Source: Paracoccaceae bacterium (GTDB lineage: Bacteria > Pseudomonadota > Alphaproteobacteria > Rhodobacterales > Rhodobacteraceae). Taken from it: a DNA stretch of 16,145 bases. Numbering within the stretch: position 1 is the first letter of the stretch; each line of letters starts with the position of its first letter. The position numbers and the translations under genes were made by a program. Below the pieces are notes generated by a model. That model searched no databases, was not told the origin of the DNA, and saw only the letters and a program-made list of their open reading frames with translations. The stretch covers positions 1-16,145 of the forward strand of contig SKWP01000164.1 in the NCBI GenBank assembly GCA_007128865.1, written 5' to 3'. This document shows positions 15,301 to 16,145 of this stretch, piece after piece.

Positions 15301-16130
15301 ATATGGGCATCATGGCTGAATGCCTCGTACCAGGGCTCGGCAATCTCGCGGGGTTGTTCCTGCAACAGCCCGATCATCGGCTCGATCCCCGGTGCGCACC
15401 ATTCATGGGTGTTGCTGATCGTGGTTTCCGAGGTATCGCGAAACAGATAGGTGCGGTCGGAACCGCAGAACCTGCCCATGCGGGCCAGCGCCGAGGTTAC
15501 CACCGCGTCGAGTTCGACGTGCCGCGCGCCCATCAGGTCGTTGATGATCTCGACGCTGAGCGCCTGCGCGGCCGTCAGCCTGTCGATTGCGCCGCGCAGC
15601 GCCTCGCGATCCGTGCTTTCCGGCCCGGTGCCGCCGGGCAGATCCGCATCACCGGCCGGCCGGGGCGAAACCGGCATCAGACCATGCTGCTTGCCGGTCA
15701 GCTGTGCATGTGCCAGCCTGACCAGGGCCGCCGATGCCTGCAGATCGGCAACGCCGGCTGCATCCAGGCGCCCCACGCCCTGCATCACCAGCGCCAGCGG
15801 AACGAGACCGCCGGTTTCAGGGCGCTGCAGCACCAGTGCCAGATACCCCGGACACGGATAAACCACCGCGTCCCGCACAGGGTCGCCGCCGGTCCAGATG
15901 CCATCGGAATCGATGCCATCAAGGTCGATCGAGCGTTCCGACGGGCTTTCCTCGAGCACGATCAGTCCGTGGTCGGTGCCGGTTACGATGGCGCAGTGAC
16001 TGGCCGACAGATGCCGGCAGATTTCGCCAAGAAACCGCCTCAGCGCATCGGAGGTGTCATCGGCATTCGCCAACGACTGCATGCTCGATACAAGAAAGCC
16101 TTGCCAGGACCTTTCGACGGGATGCGTCAT
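12336..16130 (-). CDS. Multi-sensor GAF/PAS hybrid-type histidine kinase with a degenerate receiver
   Basis: This is a 1264-residue cytoplasmic kinase with no membrane segment seen. Likely layout: a degenerate GAF-like region (about 15-140); a GAF domain (about 195-350, SLLAVPLRHDGQIFGFVGYD); and four PAS domains (about 366-480, 490-605, 625-742 and 750-862), several ending in RDVSE/TDVTE/RDISE. Next come the phosphoacceptor helix with H892 in LTHDFNNVLS, and an ATPase domain with N box LNLIINSRDAL (N998, N1002), G1 DDGPGMDD (D1054, G1055, G1057), F box IFDAYFSTK and G2 GTGLG (1078-1082). The last part (about 1137-1247) has a receiver-like fold: D1188 in VVLDLGG remains, but the N-terminal acidic pair is replaced (VLVYSSSP) and the Thr and Lys positions are not conserved. 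ATG 16130 has no clear ribosome site in the 15 nt visible, so the start is less certain. The HDFNN type resembles CckA-like and sensory hybrid kinases. Confidence 0.9.
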   Translation of the reverse strand: MTHPVERSWQGFLVSSMQSLANADDTSDALRRFLGEICRHLSASHCAIVTGTDHGLIVLEESPSERSIDLDGIDSDGIWTGGDPVRDAVVYPCPGYLALVLQRPETGGLVPLALVMQGVGRLDAAGVADLQASAALVRLAHAQLTGKQHGLMPVSPRPAGDADLPGGTGPESTDREALRGAIDRLTAAQALSVEIINDLMGARHVELDAVVTSALARMGRFCGSDRTYLFRDTSETTISNTHEWCAPGIEPMIGLLQEQPREIAEPWYEAFSHDAHIYIADVGALDPEDDIRKVLEMQGIRSLLAVPLRHDGQIFGFVGYDAVRSYRSFLKGEIHLIRSVANVMATMLVQRDAQLRLATIRAEQDLQRRRLHSTLSVIPDILLELDSDLRITGFHANQSIERQLDLNALIGRSVAEDFPADITAIAAGIRNDLESREVAQGYTLAFPANGTTRHYSVAAARRPQDRSNIPPGYIAILRDVSEQHAQRREIERLSKIARNTTNLVITTDPDGGVEWVNPAFEERTGYKLSEIRGRKPGSFLQCPETDQATVRRIGAALRQQRPITCELLNATKTGEKYWISMAIQPIHDARGALQGFMSVQPDITINRLHAQELELALASEKAARAQLKSAVDIMQDALILFDADQKLVICNERYRALYPELADMLQPGFELRDILAEGVMKGVFGKAHDDKDAWLERQLAKARLKSSQNRLRSISGRWYHETQKATPDGGRICILTDVTEWKDAERRALADRARAMDASRDGIVLATADGRINYANTAAVEIFGRDTAEQMIGLDWLGLIFGGDESGAAAQANAALEAGGFWQGQSYLGLSGGEPVEIETSATRNADQSILCIFRDISEKRRDEIERERIREELTLARRREEIGHIAAGLTHDFNNVLSVVSGAASMIGEAGDLDMARSLAGRISEASEQASGLLRRMLSLGKSETRHELLDLRRPLRDAEALVRPGLRAPVSLSVDLPDHPVMTFADSTSVLQMVLNLIINSRDALTARPGGQAAGTIALSLGLAEPAELDRAFDVGETVTDTPYARIIVEDDGPGMDDAIRASIFDAYFSTKGDKGTGLGVPIVASAVLEHGGALALDTAPGKGARFTILWPIEPPGTGLSPAGTTASAQAWAGEGVLVYSSSPDGLAGLATLLEQAGALTLPCRTLTEVAEMLAEEASWDAVVLDLGGVSGIGAAQAALGTLRAEVPVVGVIDAAGQDMPEAQGRLWLCRGPVGRPGFLSDLHACKSAAAAGAAEALLSQS

Positions 16131-16145
16131 CCGTGTTCAATTGCC

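Noticed and set aside
1..16145. CRISPR arrays, rRNA, complete insertion sequences or prophage genes
   Set aside because: No regularly spaced repeats, rRNA segments, transposase or phage gene patterns were found by eye.

Overview
The window is GC-rich and compactly coded. It looks like a chromosomal segment of an alphaproteobacterium, most likely in the Rhodobacter/Paracoccus group (Rhodobacterales). This rests on codon and amino-acid bias, the style of the flagellar proteins and a single-domain FlgJ. The taxon is an inference; no marker gene for species identity is present.

Layout. Positions 2-289 hold the 3' end of a MaoC/HTD2-type dehydratase gene on the + strand. A tRNA-Cys(GCA) follows on the - strand (314-387), then about 300 bp without a gene. 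A fliS-like flagellin chaperone gene (685-1089, +) runs tail-to-tail into a long - strand block of eleven flagellar genes. Read in the direction of transcription from 10991 down to 1081, these are flgB, C, D, E, F, G, H, I, J, K and L. They encode the rod, hook cap, hook, L and P rings, the rod-binding protein and the hook-filament junction. The order is the classical enterobacterial flgB-L order. Junctions are mostly overlaps of 4 nt or gaps under 25 nt. The exceptions are a 54-nt gap before flgG and a 329-nt gap between flgE and flgF.

Upstream of flgB is a divergent, unrecognised 164-residue Ala/Pro-rich gene (11067-11561, +). Next come a LuxR/NarL-type response regulator (11626-12273, +) and, convergent to it, a 1264-residue GAF/PAS histidine kinase with a degenerate C-terminal receiver (12336-16130, -). 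A strong hairpin separates the last two genes.

Three regulatory or structural observations stand out. (1) The flgB operon and the divergent unknown gene each have a near-consensus sigma-54 promoter, and the two promoters share the same GC base pairs of the -12 element, so they probably cannot be occupied together. (2) A third near-consensus sigma-54 promoter lies in the flgF-flgG gap, so flgG-L may be a separate unit. (3) The flgE-flgF gap is almost exactly filled by a 314-bp hairpin-rich segment bounded by CTAG and imperfect inverted ends (TGTTC...GAACA). Removing it with one CTAG would leave an 11-nt flgE-flgF junction with a Shine-Dalgarno sequence, so it looks like a MITE-like insertion inside the operon.

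Together, the flg genes, FliS and sigma-54 promoters resemble the gamma-proteobacterial-type, RpoN-dependent Fla1 flagellum of Rhodobacter sphaeroides more than the CtrA-controlled FlaF/FlbT type. The response regulator and kinase may feed signals into this system, but nothing in the sequence proves that link.
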